A DNA stretch of 7,626 nucleotides from contig JAGWRJ010000319.1 of NCBI GenBank assembly GCA_028869725.1, positions 1 through 7,626 of the forward strand. The letters are read 5' to 3'. Below are positions 6,666-7,626 of this stretch, one piece after another. A program made the translations under genes and the position numbers. This DNA is from Alphaproteobacteria bacterium (lineage in GTDB: Bacteria; Pseudomonadota; Alphaproteobacteria; Micropepsales; Micropepsaceae). Every line of letters begins with the position of its first letter. The stretch's first letter is position 1. Below the pieces are notes generated by a model. It ran no database searches. It was not told the DNA's origin and saw nothing but the letters and a program-made list of their open reading frames with translations.

Positions 6666-7626
6666 TCACGCGACCTGGCCGACGTCCTGAACGCGGCGGG
6701 GCAGATGACACCGCACCGTGGTTCCACGGTTTGCGGCGCTGTCGATCTCGACCCAGCCATTGTGCAGTTCCACAAAGCGGTTGACCAACGCGAGGCCCAG
6801 CCCTGCGCCAGCCCGCTGGCCGGCATGGCCTTTGGCGGAGAAATGCTCGAAGACATTCGCCTTGACCTCTGGCGCAATGCCCGGTCCCGTGTCTGACACG
6901 TAAATCTGGACGTCGCCGGCCTCGCTTGCTGCACCAAGAACAATGCGTCCGCCACGCGGTGTAAACTTGAAAGCATTAGACAGCAGATTGAACACAACCT
7001 GCCGGATGCGCTTCTGATCGAGTTTCACGTAACCAATGTCCTGGGGGCAATCGAGCATGAATTCGATATCGAGAGCCTCGGCGTGGCGACGCAGCGGTTC
7101 GGCCACCCGCGACAGAAGTTCGTAGAGATTGACGCGCGACAGCTCAAGGCGCATTGCTCCCGAATCGATCATTGCCAAATCGAGAATGTCACTCGTGACC
7201 TCGGCAAGTTTGGCAGATGCAGACAGAATGTCCTCGACATAGTCCCGCTGCTTTGCTGTTAGCGGCCCGGCAACACCTGACGCGAGCAGGTCGGCAAAGC
7301 CATGCACCGCATTGAGAGGGTCGCGGAAGAGAAACGAAGCGTGATGAATGAAATCAGACTTGAGCTGATCGGCAGCAACCAGCGCTTCATTGCGCTCGCG
7401 CAGCGCGCCTTCCATACGCACGCGATCGGTGATGTCCGCAAAGGTCACCAGAGTGCCGCCATCAGGAAGCGCGGCGAGCGACACTGACAGGACTGACTTG
7501 TCACTGCGCTCCATTTGGCCCCAATCATTCTGGCGATCGGCGTTTGAGGCGATACTCGACACAAGCTTCTTCCACATGGCTTCATTGCCGAAGCGGCGGG
7601 CACAGATCTCTGCCAGTCTCTGGATG
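6666..7626 (-). CDS. divL: DivL-like PAS/histidine-kinase-fold protein with Phe at the phosphoacceptor site (N-terminus beyond window)
   Basis: The frame is open from the right edge to TGA 6668-6666, so the visible 320 residues are the C-terminal part and the methionine at 7577-7575 is internal. In order from that Met (numbered 1): the end of a PAS domain (GGTLVTFADITDR, 40-52), a coiled linker (55-73), the dimerisation helix with FIHHASFLFRDPLN (76-89), and an HATPase domain with N-box FNLLSNAFKFT (N197, N201), G1 SDTGPG (228-233), F-box (F243, F246) and G2 GAGLGLALV (257-265). Where kinases have SHELRTPL and Caulobacter DivL has SYELRTPL, this protein has SFLFRDPL: residue 82 (codon 7334-7332) is Phe. 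ATP-binding motifs look intact. DivL controls the CckA-CtrA cell-cycle pathway by protein contact rather than by phosphotransfer; in my recollection its gene often lies next to tsaE in alphaproteobacteria. DivL identity is inference from the non-His acceptor site plus context; it could be another PAS pseudokinase. Confidence 0.7.
   Translation of the reverse strand, partial: IQRLAEICARRFGNEAMWKKLVSSIASNADRQNDWGQMERSDKSVLSVSLAALPDGGTLVTFADITDRVRMEGALRERNEALVAADQLKSDFIHHASFLFRDPLNAVHGFADLLASGVAGPLTAKQRDYVEDILSASAKLAEVTSDILDLAMIDSGAMRLELSRVNLYELLSRVAEPLRRHAEALDIEFMLDCPQDIGYVKLDQKRIRQVVFNLLSNAFKFTPRGGRIVLGAASEAGDVQIYVSDTGPGIAPEVKANVFEHFSAKGHAGQRAGAGLGLALVNRFVELHNGWVEIDSAANRGTTVRCHLPRRVQDVGQVA

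Overview
This window looks like a chromosomal segment from an alphaproteobacterium. Evidence: high-GC coding DNA on both strands, the order DivL-like kinase / tsaE / amgK / murU / addB (a neighbourhood I recall from many alphaproteobacteria, usually with addA after addB), AddB rather than RecBCD, and a ferredoxin closely resembling Rhodobacter capsulatus FdVI. The sequence does not let me name the genus. I see no rRNA, tRNA, CRISPR, transposase or attachment site.

Layout from left to right. Positions 1-2645 (minus) hold addB, which runs off the left edge and lacks its C-terminus. Positions 2652-3377 (minus) hold murU, 3374-4486 (minus) amgK and 4502-4963 (minus) tsaE. These four genes are packed with gaps of 15 nt, a 4-nt overlap and 6 nt, so they are almost certainly one operon read tsaE > amgK > murU > addB. 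A 120-bp divergent intergenic region (4964-5083) follows. On the plus strand, 5084-6295 encodes an FAD-dependent ferredoxin reductase and 6324-6644 its probable partner, an adrenodoxin/FdVI-type [2Fe-2S] ferredoxin. Finally, 6666-7626 (minus) is the C-terminal part of a DivL-like PAS/histidine-kinase-fold protein whose N-terminus lies beyond the right edge; it converges on the ferredoxin gene with a 21-nt gap.

How the genes work together. AmgK and MurU are consecutive steps of cell-wall recycling (MurNAc to MurNAc-1-P to UDP-MurNAc). TsaE is the ATPase of the t6A tRNA-modification complex. AddB is one half of the AddAB double-strand-break resection enzyme. Reductase and ferredoxin form an NAD(P)H > FAD > [2Fe-2S] electron chain whose final acceptor is not in the window.

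Most of the window is conserved housekeeping DNA. The points most worth a second look are: (1) the DivL-like protein has Phe where histidine kinases have His and DivL has Tyr; (2) the electron-transfer pair sits, on the opposite strand, between the kinase gene and tsaE; (3) the strongest Shine-Dalgarno sequence before the reductase belongs to an 11-codon upstream ORF whose stop overlaps the reductase start; (4) two inverted repeats lie in the divergent promoter region. I found nothing I would call a new multi-gene system.
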